Assembly: GCA_023264915.1 (NCBI GenBank)
Contig: JAHFUU010000026.1
Span: 1-9,413 of the forward strand
Direction of reading: 5' to 3'
Length of the DNA: 9,413 nucleotides
Source of the DNA: Microthrixaceae bacterium
GTDB lineage: Bacteria; Actinomycetota; Acidimicrobiia; Acidimicrobiales; Acidimicrobilacustridaceae
This document shows, in pieces, positions 1-6,753 of this stretch. Below the pieces are notes generated by a model that was given only the letters and a program-made list of their open reading frames with translations, did no database searches and was not told where the DNA came from. The position numbers and the translations under genes were made by a program. Position 1 is the stretch's first letter, and every line of letters begins with the position of its first letter.

Positions 1-1
1 A

Positions 2-94
2 CCACTGGTTGCCCGCATCTCAGATCCCATCCTGACGGGGTCGCGCTACCTGCTCTGTGACACCGCGGGAGCCACAACCCTCTCACCTCGCTGA
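2..94 (+). CDS. Possible 3' end of a plus-strand gene, partial
   Basis: The frame starting at base 2 is open for 30 codons from the window edge and ends in TGA at 92-94. The residues read like the end of a folded protein, with ISDPILTGSRYLLCDTAG in the middle, but I recognise no family. The stop lies 16 nt from the convergent stop of pcm, which is normal packing for a dense bacterial chromosome. An inverted repeat spans both stops, which weakly supports two genes ending here. The fragment is short enough that an open frame could occur by chance in GC-rich DNA, so this is a tentative call. Confidence 0.35.
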   Translation, partial: PLVARISDPILTGSRYLLCDTAGATTLSPR

Positions 95-114
95 GCGGTT
101 CGAGCTCGGCTCAG
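91..114. terminator. Inverted repeat between convergent gene ends, possible bidirectional terminator
   Basis: CTGAGC at 91-96 is perfectly inverted as GCTCAG at 109-114, with a 12-nt loop. The repeat contains the TGA of the possible upstream gene (92-94) and the reverse-complement TCA that is the stop of pcm (111-113). No T-tract follows on either strand, so intrinsic termination would be weak. The position between convergent genes is the main support. Confidence 0.3.
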
Positions 115-764
115 TCTGACCAGCCCGACGCTCCTATCAGCGGGACGAAGGCAACACCGCCCAGATCGTCCACCTCGACGCGGTCACCGTGACGGGTGAT
201 GCGTTGCAGCTGTTGGGACCAGCGCGAACGGCTGACCGGGATGACGAGACGGCCGCCTTCGGCCAACTGGTCCAACAGCTCGGTGGGCACTGCCGGGGCG
301 GCCGCGCTGACGAGGATGGCGTCATAGGGCGCACCTCGTGACCATCCACAAGATCCGTCGCCCGCGATGATCTCCACGTTTGACGCCCCGAGCCTTGACA
401 GCCGCTGGGCTGATGCCTCGGCGAGCTCTGGAACCCGCTCCAGCCCCAGAACCCTCTGAACGATCCTGCCAGCGACAGCGGCCGCGTACCCCGATCCAGA
501 CCCGACCTCCAGCATCGAGTCGGTCGGGGTCAGCCGCAACGCCTCGAGCATCAAGGCGACCACGTAGGGCTGTGAGATCGTCTGGCCCTTGCCTATCGGC
601 AGCGGGCGGTCCTCGTATGCGTGGCGCACCTGGGTTGCCGGGACGAAGGCCTCGCGGGGCACCGCCAACATCGCTTCGATCACACGCTCGTCTGCGATGG
701 CGCGGCCAGCGATGTCACTCCGGACCATCTCGGCTCGCTGCTCGTCAGACCCTGGTCTGGTCAC
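111..764 (-). CDS. pcm: Protein-L-isoaspartate O-methyltransferase
   Basis: This S-adenosylmethionine-dependent enzyme methylates isoaspartyl residues in damaged proteins and so starts their repair. It acts in the cytoplasm. The 217-residue length is normal for the family. The N-terminal helix MVRSDIAGRAIADERV (from residue 13) and the VPREAFVP segment (35-42) are typical. The family signature GQTISQP is at 60-66, and the SAM-binding motif I LEVGSGSGY at 85-93. GDG at 135-137 fits a later methyltransferase motif, and AFVPL at 205-209 matches the usual C-terminal strand. The GTG start at 764 is chosen because a perfect GGAGG lies 5 nt upstream. An ATG 12 codons further in lacks this support. 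The gene converges on the possible gene end at 94 and diverges from the GH10 gene. It has no signal peptide and no PRFTG-type tail. Confidence 0.93.
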   Translation of the reverse strand: MTRPGSDEQRAEMVRSDIAGRAIADERVIEAMLAVPREAFVPATQVRHAYEDRPLPIGKGQTISQPYVVALMLEALRLTPTDSMLEVGSGSGYAAAVAGRIVQRVLGLERVPELAEASAQRLSRLGASNVEIIAGDGSCGWSRGAPYDAILVSAAAPAVPTELLDQLAEGGRLVIPVSRSRWSQQLQRITRHGDRVEVDDLGGVAFVPLIGASGWSD

Positions 765-858
765 GGTCGCCTCCGTTGCCCGTCAGGTCAAACCTAGATT
801 GCCGCTGCTCGCGCTGCTGACTTCAGGGTGGCTGCCACAGCCGTTAGGGTCTGCGGCT
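765..858. promoter_or_regulatory. Divergent intergenic region between pcm and the GH10 gene
   Basis: With the chosen starts, these 94 nt separate two divergent genes and must hold both promoters unless these lie inside the genes. I see no pair of -35 and -10 boxes close enough to consensus to call a promoter. The only clear element is the pcm ribosome binding site at 770-774. AGGG at 846-849 is a weak candidate ribosome binding site for the GTG at 859. Confidence 0.35.
770..774 (-). promoter_or_regulatory. Ribosome binding site of pcm
   Basis: On the minus strand GGAGG is followed by 5 nt and then GTG at 764. This supports the GTG as the start over the downstream ATG at 728. Confidence 0.75.
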
Positions 859-2802
859 GTGGGTGCATCCCGGTGGCGGACGCGGCGGCCGAAGCGCGAC
901 AGGCTGAGCCAGGCCCTGGCTGGGTCTCTCGCAGCGTGCGTGCTAGCCGGCGCGGTCCAGATCGCTCCGCCACTTCATGAGCTTCCGAACGCGAGCTCAG
1001 CGACTCCCTGCGCGAACCCCGCCGACTGCCGGTTGTGGGAGGCCGCCGCAGGCGCAGGAGTGCGGTTCGGCCTCGCAACTCCGCACCCGGACGACGCCGT
1101 CGAGTCGGCGTTGCTCGTCTCTGAAGCCAACGTGACCGTCAACCACGAGCTCTCGTGGTCCGGCATCGAGCCCGACCGTGGCGTCTGGGACTTCACCAAG
1201 GCCGACAAGACCTACAACTTCGCGCTCGCCCACGGGCACTACCAGATCGGGATGCACTTCGCGTGGGACCAGGAGCTGCTCGACGACATGCCGGCGTGGG
1301 TCGCGGCGATAACCGATCCAGACGAGCTGAGGTCGGTGCTACGAACCCGCGCGCACACGATCTTCGCGCGGTACCCGAAGCTCGACCGGATCGACGTGAT
1401 CAACGAAGCGCTGGTGACCGTCGGGGACCAGCTCTACCACAACCACTTCTACAACGTCCTCGGGCCCGACTACATCAGCCAGCTGTTCGAGATCGTCGAG
1501 TCCGAAGCCCCACCCTCGACTCAACTGATCGTCAACGAGGGCGGCATCGACTACCTGCCCACCAAGGCCCAGGCGCTCGTGCAGATCGTCGCGGACCTGA
1601 AGTCCAGGGGGCGCAGGGTCGATGCGGTCGGCTTGCAGACCCACCTCTCCTTCGGTGAGCCGAACTGGCAGACGATCTATGACACCATGCGCCAGCTCGA
1701 CCAGCTCGGCGTGCACCCTTTCATCTCAGAGGTGGACGTACCGATCCCGGCCACGATCGCCAACCGTTCATCGGTCCAGGCCGAGCGATACCGGCGGGTG
1801 GTCTCGCTGTGCCTTTCAGTCCCGTCGTGTGACACGGTGAACGTGTGGGGAGTGAGCGACGCGGACACCTGGTACGACTGGGGCTTGTACCCCGACCTTG
1901 ACCCCTTGCTGTTCGACGAGAGCTACAAGCCCAAGCCGGCATATGACGCCGTCAGGAGCGCGTTCTCCGAAGGTCGCTCGGACCCGTCTGTCCCCCCTCG
2001 GTTCTTGACGACCACGACCACCCCGATCGCCTCAGGGCAAGCGTCGATCCCCTACTCGCTGGAGTGCACACCCAGCGGGCCGGTGACCGAGTACGGCTAC
2101 CCGGACCTCGCCGCGGTGACCGACAGGTTCTTCTCCGGCAACCCCATCCGCTCTCCGCTGCCCGTGGACCTGCGGTGGACCTCAGTCGCCGGGCCTGACG
2201 GCACGATCACCTATGACGCGGGCATCGAGGTCGACTTCCCCGAGCTTGCCCGTGTCTACCGCGAGGAGACAGCGCGGCCAGCGATCGGGCTCGGCGGGCA
2301 TCACGATCTCGTCGACACCGCCTGGCTTCGGCTCGCTGCCTCGACGCTTCAGGTCACGCTGCCCGCACCGGCGGGCACGGCGGTCATCGGCGACCCGACT
2401 GCCTCGGGCACGTCGACGCCGCTGGTGGCCTCGAGGGACCCCGGATCGGTGGCCCTCACCATGACCAACGTCGTCGGGGACTCCAGGGCCGATGAACCAC
2501 CAGTGTCCATGCACGCCACCTGGTCGGTGAGAGCCGATCCTTCCGTGGCCAACACGATGGTGACCATGCCGCCGCCGATGGTGAGCTTCGATCTCGAGGT
2601 CCGTTTCGGTGTCGTGTACTCGGGTCTTGACGTCTATGGCGGTGTCACGGCCCCGGTGTCGTGCCACCCGGTGGGGCAGGTGGCTGTCGCGACGACCGCC
2701 GTCGGAGCCCTCGACGCGGCCACGACGACCTCAGGTGCGCCCCAGCCCGCCGGCCCCGCAGGCACATCTGCGGTCGTGGCCACCCCTCGCTTCACCGCCT
2801 GA
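859..2802 (+). CDS. Secreted GH10-family glycoside hydrolase (xylanase-like) with C-terminal PRFTA tag
   Basis: Predicted retaining endo-beta-glycosidase of family GH10, 647 residues. The GTG at 859 is chosen because it gives a textbook signal peptide: basic RWRTRRPKR, then hydrophobic LAGSLAACVLAGAV. The frame is open further upstream but there overlaps pcm in antisense. The catalytic domain spans about residues 45-372. The acid/base is Glu183 in DVINEAL, and the nucleophile is Glu291 in FISEVDV. Family landmarks are IEP (103-105), GMHFAW (131-136), LQTH (259-262), VWGVSDADTW and KPKPAYDAV. Usual xylose-binding positions differ: TPENxxKW is TVNHELSW (94-100), NDYN is NEGG (226-229), and WH is WD (136-137). 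The true substrate may therefore not be plain xylan. A Thr-rich linker (about 384-390) leads to an unrecognised beta-rich domain (about 395-602) bounded by Cys403 and Cys602. A 45-residue Ala/Thr/Pro/Gly tail then ends in PRFTA. Confidence 0.88.
   Translation: MGASRWRTRRPKRDRLSQALAGSLAACVLAGAVQIAPPLHELPNASSATPCANPADCRLWEAAAGAGVRFGLATPHPDDAVESALLVSEANVTVNHELSWSGIEPDRGVWDFTKADKTYNFALAHGHYQIGMHFAWDQELLDDMPAWVAAITDPDELRSVLRTRAHTIFARYPKLDRIDVINEALVTVGDQLYHNHFYNVLGPDYISQLFEIVESEAPPSTQLIVNEGGIDYLPTKAQALVQIVADLKSRGRRVDAVGLQTHLSFGEPNWQTIYDTMRQLDQLGVHPFISEVDVPIPATIANRSSVQAERYRRVVSLCLSVPSCDTVNVWGVSDADTWYDWGLYPDLDPLLFDESYKPKPAYDAVRSAFSEGRSDPSVPPRFLTTTTTPIASGQASIPYSLECTPSGPVTEYGYPDLAAVTDRFFSGNPIRSPLPVDLRWTSVAGPDGTITYDAGIEVDFPELARVYREETARPAIGLGGHHDLVDTAWLRLAASTLQVTLPAPAGTAVIGDPTASGTSTPLVASRDPGSVALTMTNVVGDSRADEPPVSMHATWSVRADPSVANTMVTMPPPMVSFDLEVRFGVVYSGLDVYGGVTAPVSCHPVGQVAVATTAVGALDAATTTSGAPQPAGPAGTSAVVATPRFTA
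2785..2799 (+). other. C-terminal PRFTA tag of the GH10 protein
   Basis: The last eleven residues are SAVVATPRFTA, directly followed by TGA. The codons for P-R-F-T-A are CCT CGC TTC ACC GCC. This is one of three matching C-termini in the window and the only one ending in Ala instead of Gly. No hydrophobic helix or basic cluster follows, because the protein ends here. Confidence 0.8.
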
Positions 2803-2872
2803 GGCGCCCCTCGAGGTCACGACGTGACCAAATGCCCTGTCCAGAGGCGAGCTCGCTGGGGACGATCCCTCG

Positions 2873-4279
2873 ATGACTCGGGCACAGAGGACTGTCGCGA
2901 CCGGCAGAACGGTCCCCACCGGGCACGCAATGGCGGCCGCAGAGCAGGCCGTCGCCGTCCTCGAGAGGCTGCCCGAAGTGGAGCGGGCCACCTACGCCGG
3001 CGCTCTTCGGAGGATGTGTGACGCTGTGGACCGAGTCGAGATCGTGGCCGCGTCAACTGATCCTGGGCCCGTCGTGTCAGCCTTCTGCGCGATGGGACTC
3101 ATCGCGCGCATCGATAGGCGCGATGAGTCCTCGGCTACCGGGTCGACGCGGGGTGGCCTTCCCATCCACCTGCACGTCTGCCGTCCCCGACGTTGGGGCG
3201 CGGCCCTCCTGCACCACACCGGTCCCCCAGAGCACCACCTCGAGCTCCAGCAGATAGCGCGGCACCTCGGCTACCGCCTTGCCGAGGACGGGCTGTTCGA
3301 TGCCGAGACCACCAACATGGTCGACGCGCGGACCGAAGAGCACATCTACCGCCGCCTCGGGCTGGCCTACATCCCCCCGACCCTGCGATCAGGCGCAGGG
3401 GAGATCGACGCCGCCCTGCACGACTCGGTCCCCACGCTGGTCGACTGCTCGAACATCCGCGGAGACCTGCACCTGCACCCCGATCCAGCGCTCGGGCTCG
3501 CCCCTTCCGCACGAGGGCACGACCAGGCGATCGATGGTTCTGACCTGTGGCGCGGCCTCGTCGAGACTGCCCGCGCGTCCCAGTACCGATACCTCGCGCT
3601 GGTCGACAGGTACGTGGCGCGATCCCCCACCGCATGGATGACCATGCCGCCGGACGCCCCGGCCCGGCCACGTCCGCCGCCTGTCGATGACAGCACCATC
3701 TTCGTGCTTCGCGGCCTCGAGGTGGAGCTCGGGCCCGACGGTTCCCTCGAATGCCCGAGCGGCACCCTCGACGAATGCGACGTCGTGATCGCCTCGATAC
3801 GGTCCCATCTGGACCAGAGCCCTGCCGCGATGACCTCGCGCCTGGTGCGCGCGTGCCAGAACCCCCGCGTCAACATCATCAACCACCGCACCGGTTGCCT
3901 CGGCAGTGCGCGGCCACACCTCGGGTTCGATCGTGAGGTCGTATGTGAAGCTGCTGCCAGCACTGGGACAGCCCTCGAGATCACAGCTCTCGGGGACCGG
4001 TTCGGTCCCTCGGTGGAGTTCGGCCAGCATGCACGCGGGGCAGGTGTGCTCTTTTCGATCACGACCGACGCGAGCTCTGCCGTCGAGCTCTCGGCCATGC
4101 GCTTCGGTGTCGCCAGGGCGCAACGATCCTGGGTCGGACCCAAGCAGGTGATCAACACCTGGCCGATCGCGAAGCTCCGCAGGTTCCTCGCGAAGGGCCG
4201 ACCGGTGCCAGATGCCCGATACGAGCACCCCAGGGCAGACCTCTCCGGTGGTGGCGAGGTGCACGCCGGTGCACCCTGA
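2873..4279 (+). CDS. Shortened PolX-like protein (pol beta thumb plus PHP domain) with eroded active sites
   Basis: The 468-residue protein aligns by eye with bacterial family-X DNA polymerase from the palm onward. GALRRMCDAVDRVEIVAAS (43-61) matches the PolX palm, HHTGPPEHHLELQQIA (114-129) and YIPPTLRSGAGEIDAA (166-181) match the thumb, and a C-terminal PHP domain starts at GDLHLH (197-202). The N-terminal helix-hairpin-helix part is missing; family members are usually about 570-580 residues. The polymerase aspartates are lost: GDxD is read as DRVE (53-56), and the third sits in IHLHV (98-102). Of the PHP metal ligands, His200, His202, Glu283, His338 and Asp399 remain. The histidines expected at Arg246, Arg310 and Ser401 are replaced. 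I infer a pseudoenzyme or binding protein, not an active polymerase or exonuclease. The ATG at 2873 has a weak GGGGA upstream (2858-2862). The gene lies 70 nt after the GH10 gene, possibly co-transcribed. There is no signal peptide or tag. Confidence 0.8.
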   Translation: MTRAQRTVATGRTVPTGHAMAAAEQAVAVLERLPEVERATYAGALRRMCDAVDRVEIVAASTDPGPVVSAFCAMGLIARIDRRDESSATGSTRGGLPIHLHVCRPRRWGAALLHHTGPPEHHLELQQIARHLGYRLAEDGLFDAETTNMVDARTEEHIYRRLGLAYIPPTLRSGAGEIDAALHDSVPTLVDCSNIRGDLHLHPDPALGLAPSARGHDQAIDGSDLWRGLVETARASQYRYLALVDRYVARSPTAWMTMPPDAPARPRPPPVDDSTIFVLRGLEVELGPDGSLECPSGTLDECDVVIASIRSHLDQSPAAMTSRLVRACQNPRVNIINHRTGCLGSARPHLGFDREVVCEAAASTGTALEITALGDRFGPSVEFGQHARGAGVLFSITTDASSAVELSAMRFGVARAQRSWVGPKQVINTWPIAKLRRFLAKGRPVPDARYEHPRADLSGGGEVHAGAP

Positions 4280-4365
4280 ACCGCAGCCGGCTGACCGCGG
4301 TGTCGGCCATGCCCTGCCTTGCGCCTGGGCTCGCGTCCCATCCTGAGGACGAAGAAGCGGCCGCC

Positions 4366-4392
4366 ACCGGGCCCGCCTCAGCGGTAGCCGGT
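4366..4392. terminator. Imperfect hairpin between convergent genes
   Basis: ACCGG at 4366-4370 pairs with CCGGT at 4388-4392. Inside, CCGC (4373-4376) pairs with GCGG (4381-4384) around a 4-nt loop. The hairpin sits at the 3' end of the heparinase-like gene in the 112-nt gap between convergent genes. No run of T follows on either strand, so it is only a candidate. A second, weaker inverted repeat (ACCGC 4280-4284 / GCGGT 4297-4301) lies just after the PolX-like gene. Confidence 0.3.
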
Positions 4393-6518
4393 CAGCCTGT
4401 GAAGCGCGGATAGGCGACCGAAGCGGTGGCGGGTGCTGGCACGAGCGACCCTGATGGTGCCGTGCCCGGGGGCTGGGTCGAGGTTCCCGGCGTTGCCGGA
4501 ACCGTGGTGCTCGTCGGGGCGAGGGGCAGGCCCTTGCAGGTGTTGGTCGATTGAGCTGTGAGCACCGGAGCTTGGGTGGCCGCTACCAGGCCCGTCCCGG
4601 TCGCCTGCCACTGGTCTAGCGGGAGCACCGCTGGCAGGGGAACCGAGCCGTCGTCAAAGGTGATGTTCAGCGTCGTCTGGGTGGAAGCACCGAGATGAAC
4701 GGTGAGCTTGCGGACCCCTGTGTTCGGCGTGTTCTCGGAGGGTTGCGGCGAGCCCGGCAGCGCCACGGCTTCTTGGACGCTGAACGACGCGCCCGCTGGC
4801 GCGCCGAGGTGTGCGCGGATCGTCTTGCCGTTCTGCTCGAGGATCGCTGTTCTTCCCCCGTCGGTCAGCTGGATGCTGGCCCTTGTGTGCATGAACCACC
4901 ACACGTCGGTGTCCGATGTGAGCCCCAGCTCGTCCTGCACGACCACCTGGTGGCCACCGAACAGGCCGACGCCTCGACGCGTAGGGGTGCCACGGTACGC
5001 ACCGGTCAGGTCGACGATCGAGAACGCGTCGTTGCTGGCGGCCCGGTACGTGACGATCTTCGCGTTCGCGGCCGGGTCCTGGTCTTCGCACGCGTCGGGA
5101 TCCAGCACGAGCGTGTTGTGGCCTTCGGCGCGGCTGCGGTAGTAGGTCCACCTTCGGCCGCCAGGGTTGCTCTCCCAGTACCCAGGCACGTTGTAGTTCT
5201 CCTTGCCGAGGTCGATGGCCCATCGTTCACCCATCGCCTCGAACACGAAGGATCCCGTGTCGAGCTGGTTGTGGTTGAAACCGGGGCGCCCGCCCTTCGC
5301 ACCCACCCACCACTGGTCGGGGCCGGACCACCCGCTCCGGGCAGACGAGACGTCGATGCCCGCGAAGAGCCGGTCAACTGGCAGCACTTCGGGCGCGCCG
5401 CCGGGCCTGTACCACACGACGTCGAGGGCGGACGGCTCGGCGTGGGCAAGCTCGTATGTCCGGTAGGCCTCTCTTCCGAAACGATCCGCCAGCCAGAACA
5501 TGAACGGAACCGCCGGGCCGTACCTGGGCTCTCCGTCGTCGGCCCAGTTGTAGCGCTGACCGGTGGGGCCCGTGAGGTGGATCGGCACCTCACCGGTCTG
5601 GGACAGGCCGTCGACATCGGACAGCCCGAAGTCGGTGCCAAGAGCTGACCGCATCCCGGTCAGCAGGTAACCCGTGTACTCGGTCGCGTACTCCCAGTAG
5701 CTGACCCCCTCGGGCCAGCCGCCGTCGGGCGCGTAGTGATCCAGCGCGTACGGGAGCCGTGTGAGCGCCTCGTGCGCTACATAGGAGGCGAGCTGGGGCT
5801 GGACATCGCCTATGGCGAGCGCACCGAGAGTCTCACCCCCGTTGACGACGTTGTTCCAGTTGTGGTCCGCGATCACCCAGTACGACACGAGCAACGGGGC
5901 TGTCCCCGCATAAGAGTCACGGGCAGGGCCGAGCCCCTTGTCCGCGATCGCCTGTTCGAGGGTGCTGCGCTGGCCCGGGTCGAGCCACGAGTAGAACCAG
6001 TCGTACCCGATCGACACTGCGTGGGTCATCTCGGCTGTGTCGAGGAAGTGGATCGGGTTCCAGTCGGGGAACGACGTGACTGCTGCCAGCTCGGCCCACG
6101 CGCGGGCTGCGACCGATGGGTCTCCGTCGACCAGCCAGACCAGGCCCAGGTCATACATCCTCCGCACTGCCTCCCTGCAGACCTCGAGCAACCGGTAGCC
6201 GTCCGGCTTGGTGTAGGTCAGCAACGGCGCTCCCATCAGAGCCGCCACCCTTGCCTTGACCGCTGCATACATGGCTGCGGTCGTCGGGTCGTTGACGACG
6301 CGCAGCTTCAACGCCGGGATGTCATCTGAGGTGAGGATGAGCCGGGGGTGACCCGCGCGAAGCCCGTTGAGCACCTGGTCCTCAGCCGGGATCGCAAGAT
6401 CGCGTGCTGCCAGCGCCGGGATGGACGCACCTGCGGCACGCACCGGCTGGGCGGTAGCGGACACAAGGACCGCCACGGCCACCGCGAGGGCAGCCAGCGG
6501 CATCCGCAACTTGCACAC
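4392..6518 (-). CDS. Secreted heparinase II/III-family polysaccharide lyase-like protein with PRFTG tag
   Basis: The 708-residue protein has a signal peptide with a hydrophobic run, LAALAVAVAVLVSATA, and likely cleavage after QPVRA. The GTG at 6518 is chosen because GGAGGG lies 7 nt upstream; the open frame runs 32 codons further without a better site. The N-terminal half is an alpha/alpha-toroid of the polysaccharide-lyase type. It includes DHNWNNVVNGG (218-228) and GGWPEGVSYWEYATEY (266-281), where a conserved Tyr and Glu of this superfamily lie. The second half is the heparinase II/III beta-sandwich, with FNHNQLDTGSF (414-424), RWAIDLG and RSRAEGHNTLVL (461-472). Related enzymes break uronic-acid-containing polysaccharides by beta-elimination; the substrate cannot be read from sequence. 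After Cys661 a Pro/Thr/Ser-rich linker leads to SVAYPRFTG at the very end. The gene converges on the PolX-like gene and lies 235 nt downstream of the GH50-like gene on the same strand. Confidence 0.87.
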   Translation of the reverse strand: MCKLRMPLAALAVAVAVLVSATAQPVRAAGASIPALAARDLAIPAEDQVLNGLRAGHPRLILTSDDIPALKLRVVNDPTTAAMYAAVKARVAALMGAPLLTYTKPDGYRLLEVCREAVRRMYDLGLVWLVDGDPSVAARAWAELAAVTSFPDWNPIHFLDTAEMTHAVSIGYDWFYSWLDPGQRSTLEQAIADKGLGPARDSYAGTAPLLVSYWVIADHNWNNVVNGGETLGALAIGDVQPQLASYVAHEALTRLPYALDHYAPDGGWPEGVSYWEYATEYTGYLLTGMRSALGTDFGLSDVDGLSQTGEVPIHLTGPTGQRYNWADDGEPRYGPAVPFMFWLADRFGREAYRTYELAHAEPSALDVVWYRPGGAPEVLPVDRLFAGIDVSSARSGWSGPDQWWVGAKGGRPGFNHNQLDTGSFVFEAMGERWAIDLGKENYNVPGYWESNPGGRRWTYYRSRAEGHNTLVLDPDACEDQDPAANAKIVTYRAASNDAFSIVDLTGAYRGTPTRRGVGLFGGHQVVVQDELGLTSDTDVWWFMHTRASIQLTDGGRTAILEQNGKTIRAHLGAPAGASFSVQEAVALPGSPQPSENTPNTGVRKLTVHLGASTQTTLNITFDDGSVPLPAVLPLDQWQATGTGLVAATQAPVLTAQSTNTCKGLPLAPTSTTVPATPGTSTQPPGTAPSGSLVPAPATASVAYPRFTG
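4395..4409 (-). other. C-terminal PRFTG tag of the heparinase-like protein
   Basis: The protein ends in TASVAYPRFTG followed by TGA. The codons are CCG CGC TTC ACA GGC, different at several third positions from the other two copies. A Thr/Pro/Ser/Ala-rich linker of about 40 residues precedes it. Confidence 0.83.
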
Positions 6519-6753
6519 GTCAGCTCCCTCCTTGGTGTCCCGCGGGGAACCGATGCTACCTGCACGGATCTGGCTGGTCCCGGTCAGGCATGCCGTCGGC
6601 TTGCGGCATCCCAACTGAGCCTGACGCCGTCACAGCCCTGGTCGCGTTCTCATCGGGCACCACGCGCCTGCGCATCTGGCCTGGTCGATCCGCCGACCCG
6701 GTCCCGTCAGGCCAGTGCTGCCCGTAGGGCTGTGTGAGCGTGGCCCTGCGTGG
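6519..6753. other. Intergenic region upstream of the heparinase-like gene
   Basis: These 235 nt lie between two minus-strand genes. Apart from the ribosome binding site at 6526-6531, I see only a 9-bp inverted repeat (CACAGCCCT 6631-6639 / AGGGCTGTG 6726-6734) and a small hairpin, GCCC-GTA-GGGC (6720-6730), just after the GH50-like gene. No convincing promoter or small gene is visible. The length leaves room for a separate promoter for the heparinase-like gene. Confidence 0.4.
6526..6531 (-). promoter_or_regulatory. Ribosome binding site of the heparinase-like gene
   Basis: GGAGGG on the minus strand is followed by 7 nt and GTG at 6518. This fixes the start directly before the signal peptide, in preference to the upstream codon at 6614 or the internal ATG at 6503. 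Confidence 0.8.

Noticed and set aside
589..858. N-terminal extension of the GH10 gene to an ATG at 589
   Set aside because: It would overlap pcm in antisense and place about 90 residues without family similarity before a complete signal peptide. GTG at 859 gives a normal exported protein.
2002..2004. Internal PPRFLT of the GH10 protein (about residues 380-385) and VPRFGSW of the GH50-like protein (121-127) as further copies of the tag
   Set aside because: They lie inside the proteins, share only P-R-F, and lack the T-G/A and the free C-terminus. The GH50 case sits in the catalytic domain.
2785..2802. PRFTA/PRFTG as LPXTG-type sortase signals
   Set aside because: There is no Leu-Pro-x-Thr-Gly order, no transmembrane helix and no basic tail after the motif. 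A resemblance to the final T-G exists but is not enough to assign sortase processing.
3367..4341. Long minus-strand open frames (up to 324 codons) opposite the PolX-like gene
   Set aside because: They are antisense shadows of a clearly recognisable protein. Their translations are Arg/Pro/Ser/Ala-rich without family motifs, as expected from GC-rich coding DNA.
4695..5648. 317-codon plus-strand open frame opposite the heparinase-like gene
   Set aside because: The reverse strand encodes conserved heparinase II/III motifs over this whole stretch. The plus-strand product shows no recognisable domain.
6553..6558. TAGCAT on the minus strand as a -10 box for the heparinase-like gene
   Set aside because: No acceptable -35 box lies 16-18 nt upstream, so the match is likely chance.
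6631..6734. 9-bp inverted repeat CACAGCCCT / AGGGCTGTG in the gap before the heparinase-like gene
   Set aside because: The arms are 86 nt apart, and a repeat of this size is not unlikely by chance in GC-rich DNA. No known operator was recognised.
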